This document shows, piece by piece, positions 1 to 7,693 of a DNA stretch of 18,482 bases. Below the pieces are notes generated by a model that was not told the origin of the DNA, ran no database searches, and worked only from the letters and a program-made list of their open reading frames with translations. Numbering within the stretch: position 1 is the first letter of the stretch; each line of letters opens with the position of its first letter. A program made the position numbers and the translations under genes. Source of the DNA: Desulfuromonadaceae bacterium (GTDB taxonomy: Bacteria > Desulfobacterota > Desulfuromonadia > Geobacterales > Pseudopelobacteraceae); the NCBI GenBank assembly GCA_028686145.1, contig JAQUCQ010000024.1:1-18482 (forward strand), written 5' to 3'.

Positions 1-58
1 ATAAATATGTTCAAATTATGAATGAAAAAAGAGATAATATGATAAAATCTGAAGGCTG
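1..58. other. AT-rich segment at the left edge, abutting the export gene
   Basis: This stretch is dominated by A and T, with several A-runs and ATG/TAA-rich words. The sequence becomes GC-rich coding DNA within a few bases after about position 52. The reading frame of the downstream export gene is closed here by a TGA at 50-52. A different frame is open from the window edge to a TGA at 96-98, but its translation resembles nothing I know. It could be a native promoter/leader, the end of an inserted element, or poor sequence at a contig end. No terminal repeat is visible because the window begins here. Confidence 0.5.
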
Positions 59-82
59 CGTGACAAAACTGAACCGAAGCCG

Positions 83-2281
83 TTGGACCGTGATTTGAAA
101 CAGTTCGGCTATGATTTTTTCAAGAACAGCCTCCAACTGACGAGCGCCATCGATGCGATGCCGGCGGGATCGAATTACCTGCTCGGGCCGGGTGACGTGC
201 TGAATCTGAATGTCTGGGGAGCGGTTAATTTCCGTTATGAATTGACGGTTGACCGGACCGGCGAACTGATGATCCCCAAGGTCGGTGTGGTGCGGGTCTG
301 GGGACTTCCCTTTGACAAAGCGCAGGCGGCGGTGAAGGAGGCAATCAGTCATTATTACCGCAATTTTGAGATGAGCCTGACGCTGGGCAGGCTGCGCAGC
401 ATCCAGGTCTATGTGGTGGGTGAAGTCGAGGCGCCCGGCAATTATCCGGTCAGCTCACTGGCCACAGTTATCAATGCCTTGGCGGCTGCCGGTGGGCCGT
501 CGTACAACGGGTCGCTGCGGAAGGTAAAGGTGACACGCAACGGCCAACCGCCGACGACGGTCGACCTGTATGACATGCTGCTGTCAGGCGACCGCAACAA
601 GGACGTCCAGCTGCAAAACGGCGATACGATTTTTGTGCCGGTGATCGGCCCGGTCGTAGCGGTGGCCGGTGAGGTGCGCCGCCCCGCAATCTATGAAATG
701 AACGGCCGGACGACTCTTGCGGATGCATTGAAAATGGCCGGCGGTGTGGCGGCCAGCGGCTCGCTGGGACGGATCCAGGTTGAACGCCTCGAAAACAACA
801 GTGCCCGTATCGCCCTGGATATTGTTCCGAAAGGCGGCACTATGGAGGCCGAACTGGGGAATGTGGAATTGAAGGATCGCGACATGGTGAAGGTCTTTCC
901 GGTGCAGGCGGCGGTGCGGCAGGTTGTGGTGCTGAAGGGGAACGTTCAGCAGACGGGGGAGTACCAGTTCCGTCCCGGAATGCGCCTGACCGATCTGATT
1001 CCATCGACGCAGGCGTTGTTGCCCGAGTCGTACCTGGATTCGGTCGAGATTACCCGGTTGTCTCCACCCGACTATCGGCGGGAGCTGATTACCGTCAGCC
1101 TGCGGCGCGCGCTGGCCGGCAATCAGGCCGATAATCTGCTGCTGCAGGAACAGGATACGGTCAAGGTTTTCTCGCGCTGGGAGATGGAGGAAAAGCCGCG
1201 GGTGGCGGTCAACGGCGCTGTCGTCAATCCCGGCACCTATGATTTTTACCCCGGCATGTCGGTGCGCGATCTGGTGACCGCCGCCGGGAGCGCCAAGCGT
1301 AATGCGGTTCTTGATGACGCCGAGCTGAGCCGGATTGTCATTAGCGGAGACAGGGCGCAGTCGACCAGGCTGCAGTTGAATCTCGGCAAGGCGTTGGCAG
1401 GCGATCCGGCGAACAACCTGCCGCTGCAGATAGATGACGTCTTGATCGTGCGGGGCGTTACCGATTGGCAGGATTCGACGGACAAGTTTGTGACACTAAA
1501 GGGCGAGGTGCGTTTCCCCGGCGTTTATTCAGTGGCTCGCGGTGAAAAGCTGAGCTCGGTGATTGTCAGGGCAGGCGGCTATACGGAGAAGGCTTATCTG
1601 CGCGGGGCCAAATTTACACGCCGCTCGGTGCAGGAGTCACAGCAGAAACGGATGGATGAGATCGTGCGCAAGTCCGAAAAGGATATTATGCAAAAAGAGG
1701 CGGCTCTGGCATCAGTCTCGTCATCAAAGGAAGAATTGGAAGCAACCAAGGCGGCTCTTGACAGCTTGTTGAAGAGTGTGCAGCAGATGAAGAGCCTCAA
1801 GGCGGAAGGACGGGTGGTAATGCACCTGTCGTCTGTCGATGAACTAAAGAAGAGCAACTATGATCTGGTGCTGGAGGGGGGCGATCAGCTGGAGATTCCA
1901 CCACGTCCTGGCGTCGTAAGTGTCCTCGGACAAGTCTATAACCCGACCTCCTTTGTCTATCTGCCCGGGCAGGATGTTGACAGCTATCTCCAAAAGGCGG
2001 GTGGACCGGTCAACGATGCCGAATCATCCGAAATGTATATCATCCGGATGGATGGCACTGTTTTCAGCCGTCAGCAATCATCGTTCGGCATCCACTGGAG
2101 CGATGAAGGGAACCACTGGAGTGTTGGCAGTTTCCTGTCGTCATCTCTTGAGGCGGGCGATACCCTGGTGGTGCCGCAAAAACTGGAGCGGATTTCCTGG
2201 ATGCGGGAGATCAAGGATATAACCCAGATACTGGCAAATGTCGCCTTGACTGCCGGTACTGTCTTGATTGGTCTGAAATAG
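83..2281 (+). CDS. Polysaccharide export protein with Poly_export and about six SLBB repeats (Wza-like), N-terminus incomplete
   Basis: Outer-membrane/periplasmic component of capsule or exopolysaccharide export (OPX/Wza superfamily). The Poly_export domain begins near residue 30 with LLGPGDVLNLNVWG. SLBB-type units of the form hydrophobic-G-x-V-xx-P-G-x-Y recur near residues 112, 192, 280, 373, 473 and 610. A charged, probably coiled-coil stretch (about residues 515-577) sits between the fifth and sixth. The C-terminus ends in a hydrophobic segment (about 710-732). The TTG at 83 lacks a convincing ribosome site, and the frame stays open only back to 53 after a TGA at 50-52. Family members normally carry a signal peptide and a longer N-terminal region before the FGYDFF-like motif seen here, so the true N-terminus is lost, upstream or frame-shifted. 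Nine bases separate it from wzz. The family is clear; the start is not. Confidence 0.85.
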   Translation: MDRDLKQFGYDFFKNSLQLTSAIDAMPAGSNYLLGPGDVLNLNVWGAVNFRYELTVDRTGELMIPKVGVVRVWGLPFDKAQAAVKEAISHYYRNFEMSLTLGRLRSIQVYVVGEVEAPGNYPVSSLATVINALAAAGGPSYNGSLRKVKVTRNGQPPTTVDLYDMLLSGDRNKDVQLQNGDTIFVPVIGPVVAVAGEVRRPAIYEMNGRTTLADALKMAGGVAASGSLGRIQVERLENNSARIALDIVPKGGTMEAELGNVELKDRDMVKVFPVQAAVRQVVVLKGNVQQTGEYQFRPGMRLTDLIPSTQALLPESYLDSVEITRLSPPDYRRELITVSLRRALAGNQADNLLLQEQDTVKVFSRWEMEEKPRVAVNGAVVNPGTYDFYPGMSVRDLVTAAGSAKRNAVLDDAELSRIVISGDRAQSTRLQLNLGKALAGDPANNLPLQIDDVLIVRGVTDWQDSTDKFVTLKGEVRFPGVYSVARGEKLSSVIVRAGGYTEKAYLRGAKFTRRSVQESQQKRMDEIVRKSEKDIMQKEAALASVSSSKEELEATKAALDSLLKSVQQMKSLKAEGRVVMHLSSVDELKKSNYDLVLEGGDQLEIPPRPGVVSVLGQVYNPTSFVYLPGQDVDSYLQKAGGPVNDAESSEMYIIRMDGTVFSRQQSSFGIHWSDEGNHWSVGSFLSSSLEAGDTLVVPQKLERISWMREIKDITQILANVALTAGTVLIGLK

Positions 2282-2289
2282 GGGGGAAT

Positions 2290-3513
2290 ATGAGTGAGAC
2301 CACGGCTATTCGCCCTGAAATAGAAGCAGAGGAAGAGATCAACCTGCTGGAGCTGCTGCGGGTTATTGTCCGCAACCTGCCGTTAATTGCCAAGATCACC
2401 GGAACGGTTGCGCTGCTCTCGATTGTGGTGTCGCTGACCATGAAAAACATCTACACCGCCAAAGCAACCCTGCTGCCGCCGCAGAAGGATTCCGGCGGCG
2501 GTGCTGCGGCGCTGCTCGCCTCGATGGGGGGCGGACTGGCCGGACTGGCCGGGGGGTTGGGTGGAGGTGGCACGACTGGCCTGTACCTGGAAATCCTCAA
2601 AAGCCGTTCGGTGGCAGATGCCGTCATCAAACGGCTTGACCTGCAAAAAGAGCTGAAAGCGAAAAATGGCGAGGATACCCGTAAGAAATTGGAAGGACTG
2701 GTCAAATTTCAGGCCGGTAAGGATGGTTTCATCACCGTTAGTGCTGACTACACGGATCCGGTCAAGGCGGCGCTGCTGGCCAATACCTTCGTTGACGAGC
2801 TCCAGAATAAAAGCCTATCACTGAACCTGTCCAAGGCCGGTACTGAACGGAATTTTCTTGAAAAACGCCTGGTCGTGGTCAAGCGGGATTTGAAAAATGC
2901 CGAAGATGAGATGAAGAACTTCCAGGAAAAGAACAAGACCATCAAGGCTGACAGCCAGGCCGCGGCAGCTATTGAAGGGATCGCACGAGTGCGTGCGGAG
3001 ATGGTCTCCAAAGAGGTCCAGCTGGCGGCGCTGAGAAACTCCATGACCGACGAAAGCCCGGAAGTCAGCACCCTGCTGGCGGGGATCGCGGGGCTGCGCA
3101 GACAGCTGAACAGCATGAGCGGTACCGGTGTGAGTGGGGTGATCCCGTCGGTCGGCAACGCTCCTACGATCGAGATGGAGTATATTCGCCGTCTGCGTGA
3201 GCTGAAGACCCAGGAAGCGCTGTTTGAACAGTTGACCAAGCAGTTCGAGTTGGCCAAAATCAACGAAGCCCGCGATTCGTCGTCGTTGCAGGTGCTTGAT
3301 GACGCCGTGGTGCCGCTGCACAAAAGTAAACCCAAGCGGGCGTTGATTGTGATCCTTGCAACGGTGACGGCTTTTTTCTGCTCGATTTTTGTGGTGTTCA
3401 TCAGGGAATATCTTGCCAAACTCTCTCCGGAAGACAGCGCCATCATGGCCGAGATGAAGGGGACGCTGAAGGGGATGCTGCGGCTGCGCCGCTCAGTAAA
3501 GCTGGATGATTGA
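2290..3513 (+). CDS. Wzz/chain-length determinant family protein (polysaccharide co-polymerase, no kinase domain)
   Basis: Inner-membrane protein that controls polymer length and works with Wza-type exporters. The ATG follows a G-rich ribosome site (GGGGGG, 2281-2286). It has a cytoplasmic N-terminus, a first membrane helix at about residues 30-51, a large periplasmic part, and a second helix at about 351-374 preceded by the KPKR-type motif typical of the family. Residues 73-92 are very rich in Gly and Leu. A helical, charged region at about 190-245 should be coiled coil, followed by the GNVR-like part. It ends with about 33 cytoplasmic residues and has no Walker motifs or tyrosine cluster, so it is the kinase-less form. 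Length 407 aa fits Wzz proteins of Gram-negative exopolysaccharide loci. Its position directly after the SLBB exporter supports a joint export role. Confidence 0.88.
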   Translation: MSETTAIRPEIEAEEEINLLELLRVIVRNLPLIAKITGTVALLSIVVSLTMKNIYTAKATLLPPQKDSGGGAAALLASMGGGLAGLAGGLGGGGTTGLYLEILKSRSVADAVIKRLDLQKELKAKNGEDTRKKLEGLVKFQAGKDGFITVSADYTDPVKAALLANTFVDELQNKSLSLNLSKAGTERNFLEKRLVVVKRDLKNAEDEMKNFQEKNKTIKADSQAAAAIEGIARVRAEMVSKEVQLAALRNSMTDESPEVSTLLAGIAGLRRQLNSMSGTGVSGVIPSVGNAPTIEMEYIRRLRELKTQEALFEQLTKQFELAKINEARDSSSLQVLDDAVVPLHKSKPKRALIVILATVTAFFCSIFVVFIREYLAKLSPEDSAIMAEMKGTLKGMLRLRRSVKLDD

Positions 3514-3880
3514 ACGCCGCCTTGGCTCACCCCACGTTTGGCTGTCCCTCTGTGCGGCCCTGACTCTGCTGATCCTGTGGCTGGCGCTGCTGCCGGCCGA
3601 TTCAGCCCCGTCCGGTCTGGGATGGGACAAGCTGAACCATGCCTCTGCGATTGCCGTGGCGACCGGACTTGCGTACCTCTCCTTTCAGCCGCGCCGCTGG
3701 GCTGCTGCGGCAGCGTTTCTCTACGGCATCTCCCTTGGCGGTCTGATTGAAGTCCTGCAGGGCACCCTTACAACCAGCAGGACCGCCGAGTGGAGTGATG
3801 GTGCCGCCGATCTGCTCGGGGCAGGCTGCGCTTGGGCCGTGATCGCACTATATCAGCACCGGACTGCACTGAAACGCTAA
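3506..3880 (+). CDS. VanZ-like family small membrane protein
   Basis: A 124-residue protein with about four predicted membrane helices (residues ~8-28, 45-62, 66-88 and 100-118). Characteristic VanZ-like patterns are WDKLNHA after the first helix, IEVLQG at the end of the third, and R-x-x-EWSDGAADLLGA leading into the fourth. The molecular function of small VanZ-like proteins is not established; the name comes from a teicoplanin-resistance accessory gene and does not imply resistance here. Its ATG lies inside the end of wzz (8-base overlap) without a strong ribosome site of its own, so translation is probably coupled to wzz. This ties it to the polysaccharide locus, where such genes are often found. 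Confidence 0.75.
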   Translation: MIERRLGSPHVWLSLCAALTLLILWLALLPADSAPSGLGWDKLNHASAIAVATGLAYLSFQPRRWAAAAAFLYGISLGGLIEVLQGTLTTSRTAEWSDGAADLLGAGCAWAVIALYQHRTALKR

Positions 3881-3899
3881 CATTTTCCCATTTCCCTCC

Positions 3900-3928
3900 T
3901 TGCCATCCCGGCCGCAAACAGGCATAAT
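3900..3928 (+). promoter_or_regulatory. Sigma70-type promoter upstream of cysS
   Basis: TTGCCA (3900-3905) and CATAAT (3923-3928) each match the consensus at five of six bases and are separated by 17 bases. The site lies 33 bases before the cysS ATG and after the polysaccharide operon, so cysS probably has its own transcript. A hyphenated palindrome, AGGCATAATGCCT (3920-3932), covers the -10 box and could bind a regulator. Confidence 0.6.
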
Positions 3929-3960
3929 GCCTCACATTTTACTAACGGAGTTTCTATCGT

Positions 3961-5442
3961 ATGGCACTGCGCGTTTACAACACCCTCTCGGGTGAAAAAG
4001 AGCTTTTCGTTCCGTTAATTCCCGGCAAGGCCGGGATGTATGTCTGCGGGGTTACGGTGTATGATTATTGTCACATCGGCCATGCCCGTGCCGGGGTTGT
4101 GTTTGATATTATTTATCGCTACCTGAAATACGCCGGGTACGATGTCACCTATGTGCGTAATTATACCGACATCGACGACAAGATCATCAATCGCGCCAAT
4201 CAGGAAGGGACCGACTACCGCACGATAGCTGACCGTTATATCCAGGCGTTTGACGAGGATATGGCGCGGCTGGGGCTGGCAAAACCGACGGTTGAGCCGA
4301 AGGCCACCGATCACATCGACGGGATCATCAGGATCATCGAGGCCCTGATTGCCAAGGGGCACGCATATGTGTCCGATGGTGACGTGTATTATGCAGTGGA
4401 AACCTTTCCGGATTATCTGAAGCTTTCCGGACGCAATCTTGACGAGATGCAGGCAGGCGCCAGGGTAGAGGTGGGAGACAAAAAGCGCCACCCGATGGAT
4501 TTTGCCCTCTGGAAAGGGTCGAAACCGGGAGAACCATGGTGGCAATCGCCGTGGGGCAATGGGCGACCCGGCTGGCATATCGAGTGTTCGGCAATGAGCA
4601 TGGAGTTTCTGGGCAAAACGTTTGATATTCATGGCGGCGGCAAAGACCTGGTGTTTCCTCATCATGAAAATGAGATAGCCCAGTCCGAGGGGGCCAATGG
4701 CTGCCAGTTCGTGCGCTACTGGTTGCATAACGGTTTTGTCAACATCAATGCCGAAAAGATGAGCAAATCTCTCGGCAACTTTTTCACCATCCGCGAGGTG
4801 CTGAAAAAGTTTGACCCGGAAACGCTGCGGTTCTTCATCCTTTCGGCTCATTACCGTTCACCGCTTGATTTCTCTGATCAGAATCTGGACGAGGCCCAGT
4901 CCGGATTGGAACGGATTTATAGCTGTCTGGCGGCACTGGATGTGGTGCTGAACGGTACGAATCCAGCAGCTGAAATCGCCGTGATAGAAAACCTGTCGCC
5001 GGTTGGTCTGGAGCTGCAGGAAAAAATCGAGCAGTTTATTCCCCGGTTTGTTGAAGCGATGGACGATGATTTCAACGCCGCGCTTGCGCTTGGCGTTCTG
5101 TTTGAAATGGTGCGTTGCACCAACCGCTTTCTGGCGGAAACAAAGGAGACAACACCGCTTTCCTTGTCGCTGGTTGCACATGTCCGCCATCTGTTCAGCG
5201 AGGCCGGGGGGGTGCTCGGGCTGTTCACGTCTTCTCCGGCAGCCTGGCTGGAAGGGCTCAAGACAGCCAAGGCCGGTCACATTGATATGTCACCGGACGA
5301 GATCGAACGGTTGATTGCCGAACGGAGCGCCGCCCGGGCCGCCCGAAATTTCAAACGCGGCGACGAGATTCGCGACCTGTTGCTGGCACAGGGAATCCAA
5401 CTACTTGATTCGGCACAAGGTACAACCTGGAATGTAAAATAG
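3961..5442 (+). CDS. cysS: Cysteinyl-tRNA synthetase
   Basis: Cytoplasmic class I aminoacyl-tRNA synthetase that charges tRNA-Cys with cysteine using ATP. The HIGH signature is at residues 38-41 and KMSKS at 266-270. The zinc site used to recognise cysteine is complete: Cys29, Cys209 (in WHIECSAMS), His234 and Glu238 (in FPHHENE). The DALR-type helical domain follows at about 350-420, and the C-terminal basic region (RGDEIRDLLLAQGI) ends the protein. Length 493 aa is usual for the bacterial enzyme. The ATG has GGAG at 3947-3950 upstream. It is a housekeeping gene transcribed separately from the flanking loci. All catalytic motifs are intact; identification is secure. Confidence 0.98.
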   Translation: MALRVYNTLSGEKELFVPLIPGKAGMYVCGVTVYDYCHIGHARAGVVFDIIYRYLKYAGYDVTYVRNYTDIDDKIINRANQEGTDYRTIADRYIQAFDEDMARLGLAKPTVEPKATDHIDGIIRIIEALIAKGHAYVSDGDVYYAVETFPDYLKLSGRNLDEMQAGARVEVGDKKRHPMDFALWKGSKPGEPWWQSPWGNGRPGWHIECSAMSMEFLGKTFDIHGGGKDLVFPHHENEIAQSEGANGCQFVRYWLHNGFVNINAEKMSKSLGNFFTIREVLKKFDPETLRFFILSAHYRSPLDFSDQNLDEAQSGLERIYSCLAALDVVLNGTNPAAEIAVIENLSPVGLELQEKIEQFIPRFVEAMDDDFNAALALGVLFEMVRCTNRFLAETKETTPLSLSLVAHVRHLFSEAGGVLGLFTSSPAAWLEGLKTAKAGHIDMSPDEIERLIAERSAARAARNFKRGDEIRDLLLAQGIQLLDSAQGTTWNVK

Positions 5443-5495
5443 AAACCGGTGCTTTTTTATCAGAAGAATGTATGGCAAAAAACCGGCTGACATGT

Positions 5496-5523
5496 TTGCA
5501 TACTTGCCTTTGACTGATATAAT
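5496..5523 (+). promoter_or_regulatory. Extended -10 promoter upstream of the histidine kinase
   Basis: A perfect TATAAT (5518-5523) is preceded by TG at 5515-5516, giving the extended -10 form TGnTATAAT. A weak -35 (TTGCAT, 5496-5501) lies 16 bases upstream. It opens a leader of about 100 bases before the kinase GTG start. The 185-base gap after cysS holds this promoter and no other gene that I can support. Confidence 0.6.
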
Positions 5524-5627
5524 TTGATCCTAACCCTGATGAACAGGTTACGTGCGTTAATGATTTCATGTTCTGCCCAACAAACAGACGTGAGTTCTAA
5601 CCTACTGCTATATCTGACGAGGTCTGC

Positions 5628-7256
5628 GTGGATCAGGAGTGTTGTTGCTGGAACAAAGATGGAATCAGGCAGGCAGATTGCCCGGAGATTGGTGCGGGCG
5701 AAGAGGAGCTGCTCGTTTCCAAACGGCAGCGCAATCTGGATAAATGCTGCGAATGCCCACGGTTTCTGAACGACCTGAAACAGTTACACGATGATGCCAA
5801 CCCGCTGGCCCCGGTTCTTACCAGCTTTCTTGAAGAATATCGCCGCCAGAAGACTCAGATCCAGTCCCTCGTAAGTTTTCTCGATATCAAAACCCTTGAA
5901 ATACGATTTCTGCACGAACTGGGTTCTGTTCTGCAAAGCTCGGTTGACCTTGATGAGGTGCTATCGGTGGCGCTGACCGCGATTACCTCCGGAAAAGGTT
6001 TCGGCATGAACCGCGCTTTTTTGCTGCTCTGTGATCGTGAAGCGGGCATGCTGAAGGGGTACCTGGGCCTTGGACCCCGAAATATGGAGGAAGCCAGCCG
6101 GGTTTGGAATGAAATCCTCCAGAACGACATGGATTTGCAGTCGCTGGCCCAGAATTTCCAGCATAACAAACTGTCTTCGGAACGCGAAAAATTTCACGAT
6201 ATCCTGGAACAGCTGACGGTTCCATATTCCAATACTGAGCATATTCTCATCAAGGCATTGGAAGGGAAACGTCCGATCATGGTCGAGAGGGCATATGAAC
6301 ATCCGGATGTCCCACCAGAACTGGCGCGGCTTCTGGGCGTTGATACCTTTTTGTTGATGCCGCTTATTTCACGTAATCGCCGGGTCGGGATGATTATCGC
6401 CGATAACTGCATCACGCACCGCACCATTACGGAAGAAGATATGCATTCACTGGAAACGTTCGGTTTTCCGGTTGCTTTTGCGATTGAGCGGGCCTCGTTG
6501 TACGACAAGCTGCAGGTTGAACTCAAGCGCGTCACCGAAGCCGGAAAAAAGCTGAAAGAGCAGCAGGAGCTGATCGTCAGAATGGAAAACATGGCACTGG
6601 TCGGGCGAATTACCTCCAGCATCGCCCATTCGGTGCGGAATCCGCTGATGATTATCGGCGGTTTTGCCCGATCCATGCTTAAAAACAGCCCGGCATCCGA
6701 CCCCAAACGCACTTTTATGGAATCTATTGTTGACGAAACCCGCCAACTGGAAGGGGTTCTGGATGAAATTCTCAATTATTCCGATTCGTTGTATCCGACC
6801 CGTGATTTCTGGGATGTGAACCAGCTTGTTGAGACCGTGCTACGAGACACCGCCGATAATTTAACCTCGCTTGGCTATGCCACGACGTATGTACCAGGCT
6901 ATCACCTGTCACCGGTGTATATTGATTTCAAACAGCTGTCCTACTGCCTCCGGACCGTGTTGCAGAACGATATCGCCGGTATCGGCACTGACCGGTCGAT
7001 TGTGATCAACTCCGAGAATTGTGCCGATGGTGTCATTCTCAAGGTTGAAGATCACAGCCGGGATATTTCTCAGGCCGAACTTGACCACCTGCTGGTGCCG
7101 TTTTCGGAAACCCGTGACCTGGGCGCCGGACTGGGGCTGGCACTTTGTAAGACCATGCTTGAAAAACAGGGGGTTCTGTTTGTCGCGCAGTCGGACACGC
7201 ACGATGGAATCCGGTATACCATTACACTTCCCACCCGCAAGGAGGAGCACTCATGA
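5628..7256 (+). CDS. GAF-domain sensor histidine kinase, soluble, with Cys-rich N-terminus
   Basis: Cytoplasmic two-component kinase; no membrane helix or signal peptide is visible. The GTG start is preceded by GAGG (5619-5622). Residues 1-46 carry a Cys cluster: C5-C6-C7, C18, C40-C41 and C43. A GAF-type sensory domain spans about 95-285, followed by a coiled coil. The H-box has phospho-acceptor His334 in AHSVRNPL, then the DHp helix pair. The ATPase domain has an N-box-like LQNDIAGI near 450 and a good G2 box (GAGLG, 499-503). The G1 box, normally DxGxG, reads D475-H-S-R-D479 and so lacks both glycines. It overlaps the response regulator start by four bases, so the two are co-translated and likely cognate. 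The signal is unknown; the Cys cluster suggests metal or redox sensing as a hypothesis only. Confidence 0.88.
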   Translation: MDQECCCWNKDGIRQADCPEIGAGEEELLVSKRQRNLDKCCECPRFLNDLKQLHDDANPLAPVLTSFLEEYRRQKTQIQSLVSFLDIKTLEIRFLHELGSVLQSSVDLDEVLSVALTAITSGKGFGMNRAFLLLCDREAGMLKGYLGLGPRNMEEASRVWNEILQNDMDLQSLAQNFQHNKLSSEREKFHDILEQLTVPYSNTEHILIKALEGKRPIMVERAYEHPDVPPELARLLGVDTFLLMPLISRNRRVGMIIADNCITHRTITEEDMHSLETFGFPVAFAIERASLYDKLQVELKRVTEAGKKLKEQQELIVRMENMALVGRITSSIAHSVRNPLMIIGGFARSMLKNSPASDPKRTFMESIVDETRQLEGVLDEILNYSDSLYPTRDFWDVNQLVETVLRDTADNLTSLGYATTYVPGYHLSPVYIDFKQLSYCLRTVLQNDIAGIGTDRSIVINSENCADGVILKVEDHSRDISQAELDHLLVPFSETRDLGAGLGLALCKTMLEKQGVLFVAQSDTHDGIRYTITLPTRKEEHS

Positions 7257-7633
7257 GCAGATTATTGGTAGTAGACGATGAAGCAAATATCCGGCTATTG
7301 TATGCCGAAGAGCTGAAGGACGAAGGGTACGAGGTGGTGACGGCGGCCAGTAGTGCCGAGGCGACGGAAAAACTGCAGAAAGGTGTGTTTGACCTGGCTG
7401 TGCTTGACATCAAATTGAAGAACGAAAGCGGCATTGACCTGTTGCAGAAGCTGGTCAAGGAGCGCCACGATATGCCGGTGATTCTCTGCTCGGCGTTTTC
7501 CTGTTACAAGGATGATTTTTCGGCCTGGCTGGCAGATGGCTATGTTGTCAAGTCGGGAGACCTGACCGAGTTGAAACAGGAAATTGCGCGGCTGCTGGCC
7601 AAAAAGATGCAGAAAGAGAAAACAAAACTGTAA
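7253..7633 (+). CDS. Single-domain response regulator (receiver only)
   Basis: A 126-residue CheY-type receiver without an output domain. The acidic pair is D8-D9, the phospho-acceptor is D52 in AVLDIKL, the switch Ser is S80 in LCSAF, and the conserved Lys is K100 in VVKSGD. The ATG overlaps the kinase stop (ATGA), with GGAGG just upstream inside the kinase gene, so kinase and receiver are almost certainly partners. With no DNA-binding domain it must act by protein contact or pass the phosphate on. The tail after about residue 112 is Lys-rich. About 60 bases separate it from the following nucleotidyltransferase gene, with no terminator in between, so co-transcription is possible. Confidence 0.93.
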   Translation: MSRLLVVDDEANIRLLYAEELKDEGYEVVTAASSAEATEKLQKGVFDLAVLDIKLKNESGIDLLQKLVKERHDMPVILCSAFSCYKDDFSAWLADGYVVKSGDLTELKQEIARLLAKKMQKEKTKL

Positions 7634-7693
7634 TTACGCCCCCTTTTGATGCTGGGGACATGCTATTTAATTCCATCCACAAGGAGTCTTCAC

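Noticed and set aside
2748..3530. Minus-strand open frame (260 codons) antisense to wzz
   Set aside because: The translation is Ser/Arg-rich low complexity and mirrors the clear Wzz codons. There is no ribosome site or family motif.
4015..4851. Long minus-strand open frame (278 codons) antisense to cysS
   Set aside because: It lies wholly within an intact cysS, and its translation (His-, Ile- and Pro-rich) resembles no protein. It is a by-product of GC-rich codon use on the other strand.
5443..5490. Possible terminator after cysS (ACCGGTGCTTTTTT and AAAAAACCGG)
   Set aside because: The arms pair imperfectly, with a 2-base mismatch bulge and a loop of about 17 bases, and no T-run follows. 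Too weak to call.
5524..5769. Small plus-strand frame overlapping the kinase 5' end
   Set aside because: It starts within the promoter region just after the -10 box, has no ribosome site, and overlaps the better supported kinase start.
7646..7693. Upstream ATG for the nucleotidyltransferase gene
   Set aside because: It would add 16 residues unlike the family and has no ribosome site. The ATG at 7694 follows AGGAGT and starts with the usual MKAVIMAGG.
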